Source: Candidatus Enterovibrio escicola (GTDB lineage Bacteria > Pseudomonadota > Gammaproteobacteria > Enterobacterales > Vibrionaceae). From it: DNA of 64,000 nt. Positions 1 through 9,356 of the stretch are shown here, piece after piece. The position numbers and the translations under genes are program-made. The notes under the pieces were generated by a model. The model made no database searches and was not told the DNA's origin. It saw nothing but the letters and a program-made list of their open reading frames with translations. How positions within the stretch are numbered: the first letter of the stretch is position 1; the number at the start of each line of letters is the position of its first letter. The DNA is taken from the NCBI RefSeq assembly GCF_002464935.1, contig NZ_NBYY01000013.1:93232-157231 (forward strand), in the 5' to 3' direction.

Positions 1-695
1 AAATTTTCTCATGGTAAAAGCGCTTTGTTGTATTAAAACTAACGACGTAATTATTTAGGATCCCCTTGTTAGGGATATATATAGTATGCGTTCGTACCTC
101 CATAAAAAACTACTATCTATTGTGGATTAAAGCAAAAGGTCAGCATAAAGTTCATCGGGAAGATATTAACCAATTACGCATCAATTCAGCACTAGTCGAT
201 AAAATAGTTTGTAGATGGAAAGGTGGTGATGCTTTTATCTTTGGGAGATGAAGTGTTTGGAATTACCAATGAGTCTAGCTGTACCAGTTATGTAATCATC
301 CAACTGACTAATAGAAGTATTTTATAGGTCATTCTTTGGTACCTAGTACAAAAAAAGAATTGTTGGTGAATTGATGTGCATCAGTGGATTTAATTGGAGA
401 TTTGTATTTTACAGTGGTTTGTCTAAATTAGTTTTGATTTGTAACCAACCCCAATCGGCAGATATACCACTTCCAATATCAATTACTGTTATTGACAAGG
501 TTAGTCCTCCGGATAAAAGTGTTTGGCATAAGCAAGCTAGGGAAAATGTACGCAATAATTGAAGGGCATATGGTTACATCACTTTCGCGTATTGTCAGCG
601 GTCATGTTGTATTTCTGTCGGTTGAATTGGACTGGTTTATTGAACATGCCTCTACCTCTACACACATCAAAAAATTCTTTGTATAAGGAATCCTT
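1..695. other. Region upstream of nirB, unassigned
   Basis: No gene was recognised here. Short open stretches at 66-251 and 371-562 (+) have no family resemblance I can name. The second reads like a fragment of a decayed protein, because readable peptide continues in other frames up to about 680. The promoter of the nitrite reductase operon should lie in the last part, but I could not pick out a convincing -35/-10 pair. A purine-rich ribosome site (AAGGAA) sits just before the nirB ATG. Confidence 0.3.
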
Positions 696-3242
696 ATGGA
701 TAAGAAACGGATTGTTATTATTGGAAATGGTATGGTGGGACATAGATTCATTGAAGATATTTGTGATAAAAAAAGAAATAGAGAGTTTGAAATTATCACT
801 TTTTCAGAGGAACCACGCCTTGCATATAACCGAGTTAAGTTAAGCAGTTTTTTTAGTGGAAAGACTGCCGAAGATTTAATGCTGACAAGTGGAAATGATT
901 ATACTAGACAGGGTGTTAAGTATTACTTAAACGAAAAAGTTATTGAAATAAAACGAAATAATAAGTGTATTGTGACTAACAAAGGGACGGAGGTATTTTA
1001 TGACTTCTTAGTATTGGCAACGGGTTCTTATCCTTTTGTCCCGTCAATTGAGGGTAACGATCAAACGCATTGCCACGTTTATCGTACCATCGAAGATCTT
1101 GAAGGTATTAGGTCCTCGGGTGAACAGAGTAACGTAGGAGTAGTTATCGGAGGTGGACTGCTTGGGTTAGAAGCGGCCAATGCACTGCAACATATGGGTT
1201 TAGACACCCATGTTGTTGAGTTTTCAGCACGTTTGATGGCCGTTCAACTTGACGACGGTGGCAGTGAATTGCTTAAGCAAAAAGTCACAGCGTTGGGTGT
1301 TAAGATTTATACAGGAAAAACTACTAAAGCAATTGTTGTAGGTGACAATTGCCGCTACAAGCTTAAATTCGAAGATGGTACTGAGCTAGAAACTGATATG
1401 GTGGTTTTTTCTGCGGGTATTCGCCCACAAGATGCATTGGCTAAAGCGCATGATATTGAGGTAGGTGAACACGGTGGCATAGTCATTAATGACGCATGCA
1501 AAACTAGCGACAATGCTATTTATGCGATTGGTGAATGTGCATTGTGGCGGGGGCGCGTCTATGGTCTTGTGGCGCCAGGCTACCAAATGGCCAAGGTAGT
1601 TGTGGCACAACTGTGCGGGGAAGATACAGTGTTCAAAGGTGCTGACATGAGCACTAAGCTGAAATTGTTGGGTGTGGATGTTGCGAGCATAGGTGATTCA
1701 CAAAGTATCACACCAGGTGCACAGTCCTATACCTTCTCTGATGGTATTGAACAGGTGTACAAACGCATTGTTGTATCTGAGGCCGGAGACAAGCTATTGG
1801 GTGCGGTACTGGTAGGTGATGTAGAAAGCTATCAGACTTTGTTGCTTACCATGCTCAATGAGTTGCCTTTGCCTGAATTCCCATCAGTTCTGTTGCTATC
1901 AAACAGTACAGTAGATACTGGACTTTTTGGAGTTGTAAATCTACACGATGATGCACAAATATGTTCTTGTTATGATGTATCCAAAGGCACGATTAGAAAT
2001 TTAGTTGCTCAAGGCTGCACGTCTATGGCTAAGATTAAATGTGAAACAAAAGCAACCACAGGTTGTGGGGGCTGTAGTTCTCTAATAAAAAAAATAGTGG
2101 ACGGTGAGTTGATTTCCTTGGGGCATAAGGTTAATAACAATCTCTGCGAACACTTTCAATATACGCGCCGAGAACTGGTGGATATTATTCGTGTTAAGAA
2201 AATTAAAACTTTCAGTTACCTGCTTGAGAACTACGGTTTAGGACTAGGCTGTGACATTTGTAAACCCACGGTAGGCTCTATCCTCGCATCCTTCTGGAAT
2301 GACTATGTGCTAGAAAACGAGCATATAGGGTTACAAGATACAAATGACATTTTCCTAGGTAATATGCAAAAGGACGGGACTTACTCTGTGGTACCAAGGG
2401 TTGCAGGGGGTGAAATTATGCCTGACAAGCTAATTGCTTTGGGTCAAGTGGCTAAACAATACAACCTTTATACTAAAATTACAGGTGGTCAACGTATTGA
2501 TCTCTTTGGTGCACAGTTACACCAACTCCCTGAGATTTGGAAAGTCCTAGTTGATGCGGGTTTTGAAACTGGACATGCGTACGGAAAATCCTTGCGTACT
2601 GTTAAATCCTGTGTAGGTTCAACATGGTGTCGTTATGGTGTTGATGATAGTGTAGGGTTTGCTATTGAGGTAGAAGAACGTTACAAAGGGCTTAGATCAC
2701 CGCATAAAATTAAATTTGCTGTATCTGGTTGCACCAGAGAGTGTGCAGAAGCCCAATCCAAAGATATCGGTATGATCGCGACGGAAAACGGTTGGAACCT
2801 TTATGTGTGTGGCAATGGTGGTATGCGTCCTCGTCATGGTGATTTATTTGCATCCGACTTAGATAGAGAAACACTGATCAAATATATAGACCGCGTACTG
2901 ATGTTCTACATTCGCACAGCTGATCATTTACAACGGACTTCCGTATGGCTTGAAAGCCTAGAAGGAGGTCTTGATTACCTAAAACAAGTTGTTATAGAAG
3001 ATAAGTTGGGTATAGCTGACGAACTTGAAAAAGAGCTTAGTGAAAGTTTGATTAACTATCAGTGTGAATGGAAAACCACTATTGAATCACCAGAAAGACT
3101 TAAACGTTTCAGACACTTTATCAATAGTATGGAAAGCGATAACAGTTTAAAATATGTCACTGTGAGAGGTCAGAAAGTACCAAAACCTGTGTCCATCAAG
3201 TTAGAAAATATCAACCGAGACAAAGGCATTGACCAAAAATGA
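696..3242 (+). CDS. nirB: NAD(P)H-dependent nitrite reductase, large subunit
   Basis: Cytoplasmic enzyme that reduces nitrite to ammonium with NAD(P)H, using FAD, iron-sulfur clusters and siroheme. The 848-residue length is normal for NirB. In order: an N-terminal FAD/NAD-binding half opening with a GNGMVG dinucleotide loop near residue 9; a BFD-like 2Fe-2S segment with clustered cysteines near residue 420 (CSCYD) and on to CGGC; a ferredoxin-reductase repeat; and the siroheme/4Fe-4S site with CVGSTWC near residue 638 and GCTREC near 678. All cluster cysteines are present, so the protein should be active. The ATG start follows AAGGAATCCTT at normal spacing. nirD follows after 38 bases and a transporter after that, so this is the first gene of an assimilatory operon. 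Function is known from the family; activity here is inferred. Confidence 0.96.
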   Translation: MDKKRIVIIGNGMVGHRFIEDICDKKRNREFEIITFSEEPRLAYNRVKLSSFFSGKTAEDLMLTSGNDYTRQGVKYYLNEKVIEIKRNNKCIVTNKGTEVFYDFLVLATGSYPFVPSIEGNDQTHCHVYRTIEDLEGIRSSGEQSNVGVVIGGGLLGLEAANALQHMGLDTHVVEFSARLMAVQLDDGGSELLKQKVTALGVKIYTGKTTKAIVVGDNCRYKLKFEDGTELETDMVVFSAGIRPQDALAKAHDIEVGEHGGIVINDACKTSDNAIYAIGECALWRGRVYGLVAPGYQMAKVVVAQLCGEDTVFKGADMSTKLKLLGVDVASIGDSQSITPGAQSYTFSDGIEQVYKRIVVSEAGDKLLGAVLVGDVESYQTLLLTMLNELPLPEFPSVLLLSNSTVDTGLFGVVNLHDDAQICSCYDVSKGTIRNLVAQGCTSMAKIKCETKATTGCGGCSSLIKKIVDGELISLGHKVNNNLCEHFQYTRRELVDIIRVKKIKTFSYLLENYGLGLGCDICKPTVGSILASFWNDYVLENEHIGLQDTNDIFLGNMQKDGTYSVVPRVAGGEIMPDKLIALGQVAKQYNLYTKITGGQRIDLFGAQLHQLPEIWKVLVDAGFETGHAYGKSLRTVKSCVGSTWCRYGVDDSVGFAIEVEERYKGLRSPHKIKFAVSGCTRECAEAQSKDIGMIATENGWNLYVCGNGGMRPRHGDLFASDLDRETLIKYIDRVLMFYIRTADHLQRTSVWLESLEGGLDYLKQVVIEDKLGIADELEKELSESLINYQCEWKTTIESPERLKRFRHFINSMESDNSLKYVTVRGQKVPKPVSIKLENINRDKGIDQK

Positions 3243-3280
3243 AAATTAATGTTGTTACAATTGAAGGATAAGGAAAATGC

Positions 3281-3616
3281 ATGATCCAATGGCAAACTAT
3301 TTGCAGTAAGAGTGATTTGGTTAAAAACACTGGTATCTGTGCTTTGTTTAATGAAAAGCAGGTAGCAATTTTTCTCTGCGGACATTCAGACAGACTTTTC
3401 GCTATCGATAATTATGATCCCATTGGTAAGGCACATGTTTTGTCGCGCGGAATTTTGGGATCTGTGGGGGATAAAACAGTGATTGCTTCGCCGCTCTACA
3501 AGCAACACTTTTGCTTGGAAAGTGGGGTATGCATTGAGGATGTGTCCATTACAGTTGGGACTTATCATGTGAGATGTTACGAAGGAAGCATTCAACTCGG
3601 ATTGTCTAACGTGTAA
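3281..3616 (+). CDS. nirD: Nitrite reductase, small subunit
   Basis: Small Rieske-fold partner of NirB, 111 residues, as usual for NirD. The fold is recognisable from the series of short beta strands (AIDNYDPIG, VIASPLYKQHFCLESG). As in other NirD proteins, the two Cys-His pairs that hold a cluster in true Rieske proteins are not both kept, so it is expected to be a structural subunit that binds no cluster. It starts at an ATG 38 bases after the nirB stop and is preceded by GAAGGATAAGG, so it is co-transcribed with nirB. A narK-type transporter follows after 85 bases. Confidence 0.93.
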   Translation: MIQWQTICSKSDLVKNTGICALFNEKQVAIFLCGHSDRLFAIDNYDPIGKAHVLSRGILGSVGDKTVIASPLYKQHFCLESGVCIEDVSITVGTYHVRCYEGSIQLGLSNV

Positions 3617-3701
3617 AAGGATTCAGGACTACATTCCTTATAGGCGCTTAAACGCATATTCTGCCGTCGCGCAGGGGATTACTCATTGAATAGGACGTTA
3701 C

Positions 3702-5177
3702 ATGGCGGGACATAAAGAATTTAAGTTATTTTCATTTTCAGGGAAAATGAAAATACTTCATTTAAGTTGGTTTGCCTTTTTTATTACATTTCTGATCTGG
3801 TTTAATTTTGCGCCATTGCTTCAACATGTTAAAGAATCATTAGGATTAACAACGGCAGAAATTAAAACCCTGTTGATTCTGAACGTCGCATTTACAATTC
3901 CTGCAAGAGTTGTTGTGGGTATGTTGACAGATAAATATGGTCCTCGCCTTGTTTATTCACTCTTATTGGCTATCTGCACCATTCCATGTTTTGTTTTTGC
4001 TTTTTCAGCTAACTTCGTTCAGGCTGCCATTGCTCGTTTTGCGTTAGGGATGATTGGTGCTGGTTTTGTTATCGGTATCCGACTTGTCTCTGAATGGTTC
4101 CCCCACAATGAGTTGGGTATTGCGGAAGGCATTTATGGTGGCTGGGGTAATTTTGGTTCTGCTGTCGCGGCATTCGCCCTTCCGACCGTTGCGGTCATGT
4201 TTGGTCGTGAAGACGGGTGGCGCTATGCCATGGCGATCACTGGTGTGATGAGTTTACTATTTTCTATTGTGTTTTATCGTAGTGTGACAGATACCCCAAA
4301 GGGTGCAACCTATTACAAGCCAAAAAATGCAGGGACGATGGAGGTCACATCCACAGGTGATTTTTATCTGCTATTAATAATGAAAGTACCAATATACGTA
4401 TCCTTAGGATTACTGGCATGGAAACTATCACTATCCAGTGTGGGACTGTTTTCTTCGTTTACCGTTATGACGATATATCTGGTATTGGGACTAATTTATA
4501 TATTTGATACCTTCCATTTGTGGAAGGTCAATAAGCACATATTTGTTGAGGAAGTACCAGAGATCCACCGATATAAGTTTAAACAGGTGGCGGTATTAAA
4601 CGTGTTGTATTTCGCCACGTTTGGATCGGAGTTGGCTGTGGTGTCTATGTTGCCACTGTTTTTCGCAGACACGTTCGGACTTACGCCTGTTGTTGCTGGT
4701 ATAGTGTCTTCGACGTATGCTTTCATGAACTTAATGTCTCGTCCTAGTGGAGGCTGTTTGTCTGATAAATTCGGGAGAAAAGCTACCTTGCTGATCCTCA
4801 CTGCGGGTCTCGCAGTTGGCTATTTCTTGATGGGATACGTAAACGGAAGTTGGCCAATATGGTTAGCGGTTATTGCAGCGATGGGGTGTTCTTTCTTCGT
4901 TCAATCAGGAGAAGGGGCTGTGTTTGCTGCTGTACCCTTGATAAAACGCCGTATGACTGGGCAAATAGCTGGGATGACGGGTGCATACGGTAATGTGGGC
5001 GCGGTCGTGTATCTTACTATTTTATCGGTGGTGGATTACAGTACCTTCTTCTTCATTATTGCTGCTACGGCTATGCTTGGATTTCTCACGCTAGTCTTTA
5101 TGAAAGAACCATCAGGGCAAATAGCAGAAGTGAATGATGATGGGACCATCACCATGATTGATGTAGCTAAAGCATAA
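3702..5177 (+). CDS. NarK/NasA-type nitrate/nitrite transporter (MFS)
   Basis: Inner-membrane major-facilitator protein of 491 residues with about twelve hydrophobic segments. Both nitrate-signature loops of the NNP family are present (GGWGNFG in the first half, GAYGNVG in the second), as is the MFS loop DKYGPR and its second-half counterpart DKFGRK. It should bring nitrate and/or nitrite into the cell for NirBD. It lies in the nirBD operon and is followed after 18 bases by the PP2C-kinase gene. Whether the substrate is nitrate, nitrite or both cannot be read from the sequence. No nitrate reductase gene is in this window, so import of nitrite is at least plausible. The hydrophilic insert between the two halves is longer than in minimal MFS proteins. 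Confidence 0.92.
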   Translation: MAGHKEFKLFSFSGKMKILHLSWFAFFITFLIWFNFAPLLQHVKESLGLTTAEIKTLLILNVAFTIPARVVVGMLTDKYGPRLVYSLLLAICTIPCFVFAFSANFVQAAIARFALGMIGAGFVIGIRLVSEWFPHNELGIAEGIYGGWGNFGSAVAAFALPTVAVMFGREDGWRYAMAITGVMSLLFSIVFYRSVTDTPKGATYYKPKNAGTMEVTSTGDFYLLLIMKVPIYVSLGLLAWKLSLSSVGLFSSFTVMTIYLVLGLIYIFDTFHLWKVNKHIFVEEVPEIHRYKFKQVAVLNVLYFATFGSELAVVSMLPLFFADTFGLTPVVAGIVSSTYAFMNLMSRPSGGCLSDKFGRKATLLILTAGLAVGYFLMGYVNGSWPIWLAVIAAMGCSFFVQSGEGAVFAAVPLIKRRMTGQIAGMTGAYGNVGAVVYLTILSVVDYSTFFFIIAATAMLGFLTLVFMKEPSGQIAEVNDDGTITMIDVAKA

Positions 5178-5195
5178 ATAATTCCTATATTAGGC

Positions 5196-7004
5196 ATGGT
5201 ACAAAGACCTATACCAACTATGAAGTTAGAGCTAAAAACTGAGACGAATAATGAATATCCTCCCCAGCTTGTGGTTCGTACTGGGGGCTGCTCTGTGACG
5301 GGTCGAAAACCACTGAATCAGGATGCGTTTGCGGTAAAAATTCCAACTAATATTGCCGAACTCAAATATAAAGGCGTTATTGCCACGATTGCAGACGGTA
5401 TTAGTTCAAGTGATAGCAGCCAAAAAGCTAGCGAAACAAGCGTAACGGAATTTATTGACAATTATATGGATACGCCCACCCTATGGTCAGTGAAGATGTC
5501 TGTAGGTAAGATACTAAAATCTTTGAATAACTGGTTATTCCATCACGTGCAGCAAGGGAATGCATCTTCTAATACCATGGTTGCTGCTTTTACTGGTGTG
5601 GTATTAAAATCCAATACATCTTATATTTTCCATGCAGGAGATTGTCGCGTATACCTTTATCGTGATCAGCAATTGACCAAATTGACACAAGATCATCGCC
5701 GCTATACCAGCAAATCACAACACCATCTAACCCGTGCTTTGGGTATAGATAGTCACTTAGAAATCGATTATCAATCGATTCCCATTCAGCAAGGTGATCT
5801 CTTCCTACTTTCCACAGATGGCATACACGATACGCTCACTGAAAAACAAATGACGGTATCGATCTATCATGCTCTTTCAACTTCGATATGTGATTCAGAA
5901 AGCAGTAATTTAGAAGTCACTGCGAAATATTTGGTTGATAGTGCGTTGGATGCAGGCAGTAACGACAATGCAACCTGCTTATTTCTCTCCGTCGATGCGT
6001 TGCCACCCGCCTCTTTTGAGGAGTGTTTTAGGGATAGGTCGGAGCAAGTCACTCCTCCCGTGTTTACTAATGGTCAACGAATCGATCACTACCACATTAT
6101 CCGTGTGATACATAGTGGGAGTAGGAGTCATATATATTTAGCACAAAGTGAATTAGACGGCAAACGTTACGTGCTTAAAATGCCCTCTCAGAATTTCTCT
6201 GACGATGTAGTTTATCTCTCAGGATTTATTCGTGAGGGTTGTGTTGGTGAACAGGTTCGCCAACGAGGTGTTATGAGAATATATCCACATTCAGTGCGTT
6301 CTCCGTTCCTTTACCACATTTGTGATTATGTTGATGGTGTGACATTTCGTCAATGGATGCTTGATCACCCTACACCTTCATTGTCAGAAGTCAGAGTGCT
6401 TGGAAAAGGTGCTATTAAAGCGATGAGAGTGTTACAAAGGATGGCAGTAGTACATAGAGATATTAAACCTGATAACTTCATGGTTGATGGGGATATGAAT
6501 GTCACGCTGATTGATTATGGAACTGTTCAGTCAGAGGGTTTAAAGGAGATTTTTGGTCATGTTAAAGAAAATTATCCTGTAGGGGATCTTAACTACGCTG
6601 CGCCTGAATATCTCAGAAGTAATCAGGCGACTTTGGTTTCAGATGTGTTCTCATTGGGTGTTACGATCTATGAATTATTGAGCAATCATTTACCATATAA
6701 GCCAGTAAACGCATCTAACTCGATAACGGATAACCCAAAGAACTACACTCCAGTTACCGTGTTTCGGACTGATATTCCTGATTGGTTTGATGCGTCGCTG
6801 AAAAAAGCCTGTCATCCTATTTCTACAGTTCGTTATCAGGTGTTATCTGAATTTGAGAACGATTTAATGAATCAAAATCAAGAACTCACACAACCGAGAG
6901 ACACTATTTCACTTATGGAAAAGAACCCACTCTGGTTCTGGAAGGGATTTTCCGCCATTTTGTTCGTGTTTGTATTACTCGAATTAGTGTTATTGGTTTG
7001 CTGA
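5196..7004 (+). CDS. Bifunctional PP2C phosphatase / Ser-Thr kinase with C-terminal anchor
   Basis: A 602-residue fusion. Residues about 25-270 are a PP2C-type phosphatase with metal-binding motifs visible (NQDAFAV, ADGISS, HAGDCRVYL, STDGIHD, NDNATC). Residues about 285-565 are a Hanks-type kinase with a glycine-loop remnant (SGSRSHIYLA), the ATP-site lysine in YVLKMP, the catalytic loop HRDIKPDN near residue 420, and DYG in place of DFG. A single hydrophobic segment near residues 577-600 should tether it to the inner membrane with both enzymes in the cytoplasm. It follows the transporter by 18 bases, and genes of this type accompany nitrate-assimilation clusters in other Vibrionaceae. A role in regulating nitrogen uptake is inference. 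The siroheme gene cobA, often next in such clusters, is absent: IS debris begins right after the stop. An alternative start lies at 5220. Confidence 0.88.
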   Translation: MVQRPIPTMKLELKTETNNEYPPQLVVRTGGCSVTGRKPLNQDAFAVKIPTNIAELKYKGVIATIADGISSSDSSQKASETSVTEFIDNYMDTPTLWSVKMSVGKILKSLNNWLFHHVQQGNASSNTMVAAFTGVVLKSNTSYIFHAGDCRVYLYRDQQLTKLTQDHRRYTSKSQHHLTRALGIDSHLEIDYQSIPIQQGDLFLLSTDGIHDTLTEKQMTVSIYHALSTSICDSESSNLEVTAKYLVDSALDAGSNDNATCLFLSVDALPPASFEECFRDRSEQVTPPVFTNGQRIDHYHIIRVIHSGSRSHIYLAQSELDGKRYVLKMPSQNFSDDVVYLSGFIREGCVGEQVRQRGVMRIYPHSVRSPFLYHICDYVDGVTFRQWMLDHPTPSLSEVRVLGKGAIKAMRVLQRMAVVHRDIKPDNFMVDGDMNVTLIDYGTVQSEGLKEIFGHVKENYPVGDLNYAAPEYLRSNQATLVSDVFSLGVTIYELLSNHLPYKPVNASNSITDNPKNYTPVTVFRTDIPDWFDASLKKACHPISTVRYQVLSEFENDLMNQNQELTQPRDTISLMEKNPLWFWKGFSAILFVFVLLELVLLVC

Positions 7005-7060
7005 TCAGCCGGCGACCTTCAATCTAAGAAATTTGGATGTTATCCATTGTGTGGTTGACT

Positions 7061-7117
7061 CCATGATAATCTGATCGTAGGAATTGCTATTAGTTCAGAT
7101 ACTTGGGAAACAACGCC
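7061..7117. mobile_element. IS5-type element, terminal fragment
   Basis: About 57 bases closely matching the end of the IS5-type copies at 47.8 kb and 26.9 kb: ATCTGATCGTAG, then a short stretch ending in CAACGCC, which is the terminal repeat. Only the end is left, directly after the kinase gene. Confidence 0.6.
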
Positions 7118-7222
7118 CCACGTTGTGTAACCCTATCCCTCATGATGTACATGAGGTGGTGTTTCTTTGTTAAGTAGATGAGAAATCGCTTTATCAGACC
7201 ATTGCTCTGCTCATTTAGCCCT

Positions 7223-7664
7223 AAATTATACCTGATTATCAATGACCAAGGTGGCATTATCTCGGTCAAAGTTACGACAATTAACGTGGATGATAGAAAG
7301 CCTGTATCGGAAATAGTTGACGAGTTTTGTGGGTGTTTATACGGAGATAAAGGTTATATTTCTGGTCCATTGGAGCGGGAACTTGAAGTTAAGTGAGTGA
7401 CACTGATAACGGGTATGAAAAAAATATGAAACCCAAAGTGATGAAACTTAGGAACCGCCAGATACTCCGAAAATGATTTATTATCAAAACCGTTTTTGAT
7501 CAACTAAAAAACATATCCTAAATCGAGCATTCTCGGCACCGTAGTTGTATCAGCTTTATGGGCAACTTGCTGGCGCGGGGCTTATCGTGTATTCATTTAA
7601 ACCAAAGAAGCCGAGCATCAAGATGACTAGATTTGGTAAGCAAGCGCTTATATAGATCTGAGGT
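7223..7664 (+). mobile_element. IS982-type element, 3' half
   Basis: Remnant of the IS982 family that recurs about eleven times in this window. Here the transposase is readable only from the middle (INDQGGIISVKV, DDRKPVSE, YGDKGYISGPLERE) and is broken by stops and frameshifts. It ends in the family's 3' terminus GATCTGAGGT. The 5' half is missing. Confidence 0.85.
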
Positions 7665-7676
7665 TAGCCCTAAATT

Positions 7677-8480
7677 ACTTGACCAATAAGGTTTGGCAAA
7701 ATAGAAATCAGCGTCTGTGATTTCAGTAACCTCTATGACCGGAGAACTCTGTACTATTGTCTGACGTGAGGGTTTTAAAGTTATGGAAGGTAGAATTTAC
7801 AATATCAATAAACGCCTCCACCACTATACCCGCCTGCTTATTAGGCATCTTTTTGATGCAGCAGAGTTTATTGGCTTTATCCACTACGGTAAGAAGAAAG
7901 GATTTGTGCTAAGTCCAGACAACGGTGTCAATTTAGAAATGATTAGACTTGCTCTTCTCGTCTATAATATCAGGCCGTTTCTCCAATGCCAACACGGTTC
8001 TTTATCTTTACTTTATCGCCGTTGCTCATTTTTATTTTGTAGGGTTTGGCATTATGGAAAAGATACTAGTTTAGTGCTCCGTCATTACCTATGTCATGTA
8101 ATATATACTGGTAAATACAGTTTTAACTGAGCATCCCATCGTGCTTCAGATCCAGTTCGCCGCTAATCGCATCAGGTGACGTATATGTGTTAAAATACTC
8201 ATTAATGAACTTATTTTTTCTCTTAAATATGGCAAAAAGCCAGCCAGTTCGTAGCATTGAAGCGGGTTTATTTAGCCTGTTTTGATGAGAAATTATATCA
8301 ATATACGTCGTAAAATTGTTTGGAAGATGGCGCTTTATTTCGCGACTGATAGTTGAGTGAACACAGCCAAGTGTTAGGGAAATCTGGCTAAATGAATTAC
8401 CCTTAGCCAATCATTGCTTAATATAAAATGGGTTATTGTCATTTAACTATTTATAGGCCATGCACATCTCCAAATAGAAA
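7677..8480 (-). mobile_element. IS30-type element, degraded
   Basis: Minus-strand remnant of an IS30-family transposase. The N-terminal helix-turn-helix is readable (FSQISLTLGCVHSTISREIK), then NTYTSPDAISGELDLKHDG. After a stop, a further frame reads SNGDKVKIKNRVG, and in the last part TLTSDNSTEFSGH, which is the DDE-type catalytic Asp region. Several stops and shifts mean it cannot be active. A shorter relative lies at 61.1-61.6 kb, and plus-strand relatives at 17.4 kb and 21.7 kb. Confidence 0.8.
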
Positions 8481-8519
8481 GAGAATGCGTAAAGTGTATT
8501 TTAGTCTAATTGCACTATA

Positions 8520-8547
8520 AACCCATCCAATCAAAATTGGATGGGTT
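8520..8547. terminator. Perfect 12-bp stem-loop
   Basis: AACCCATCCAAT and its exact reverse complement are separated by a CAAA loop. No long U tract follows on either strand, so it may be a terminator without a strong tail, a leftover IS end or another structured site. It lies just outside the IS30 remnant. Confidence 0.4.
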
Positions 8548-8660
8548 AAAACCAGAAGTATCATGATTTCATCGGTTGTCAAATCTGGAAGATTTGTCAC
8601 CATCTTGAATAATAAATTATTTTATTGATGATGTGTATCATTTATTATTTGATCCTGTAT

Positions 8661-8759
8661 TCAATAAGTAGCCTTTCGTGCAGAAATCATTTTTCTTTCA
8701 TGTTGATAAGCACTGTCAAAAAGCATGGTATCTGTAATGTTGTGAACAAACACTGCCAT
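8661..8759 (-). CDS. 32-residue open frame, probably truncated
   Basis: A short minus-strand frame beginning MAVFVHNITDTML, preceded by a very good ribosome site (GGAGGGTAAC, five bases from the ATG). Its stop codon lies inside TATTGAATACA, which matches the terminal repeat of the small elements at 33.7 and 55.0 kb. It therefore looks like the start of a gene cut off by such an element. No family was recognised. Confidence 0.3.
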   Translation of the reverse strand: MAVFVHNITDTMLFDSAYQHERKMISARKATY

Positions 8760-9356
8760 GTTACCCTCCAGACTGATGTGCCTGATAACTTATTAGATAC
8801 CTGACCTATTATTTTAGGTTAAGAAAACACTTGTGTTCTAAAAACATGCCGTGTTACCTTTCGCACAATCTCGAATATCAGGTTTTTCGAAGACATACAC
8901 CGTAGTCGTGCTCTGAAGCATGTCGTCGTTCCGTAGGTACTGGAGAATCGTTACTCCAGCAGAAGGGCATTGATAGAGCTGTCCGACCTGAAGAAGGTTA
9001 GGGGCATATTGAGGAACCCAACAGTGACTAAATCATATACTCACTTCGCATTTATTCTACACAACTCTTGTATCATCACTGAGCCTTGAATATTACGTTC
9101 TTCTGAGTGATTCCTGCATATCCGTTGGTTGCACATGGCTTAAAGCATGTGAACTTGACGTGAGTATTCCCGTCGCTCTAATTCATACATATAAAGCCCG
9201 TATGCGCTGTAAATATTCACAATAATTTGGCGTGTACTCAAGAATTCCAAGAATTTAATCCATATCAAACTAGGTGGCTTAAGGCGACTGCCACTTGTTG
9301 CAAGTGGCCTATGTGGTTGTTTGGTTTCGTGGAAAGACAAAGGATGAACAAAAATA
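8760..9356. other. Unassigned DNA upstream of the norspermidine operon
   Basis: About 600 bases with no gene I can support. There are no recognisable transposase fragments. The promoter and any control region of the operon starting at 9357 should lie here. An AAAGGA ribosome site is present at 9338-9343, about 13 bases before the start codon. Confidence 0.3.

Noticed and set aside
7783..8130. 115-codon plus-strand frame
   Set aside because: The minus strand of the same interval carries recognisable IS30 transposase blocks, so the plus frame is a shadow.
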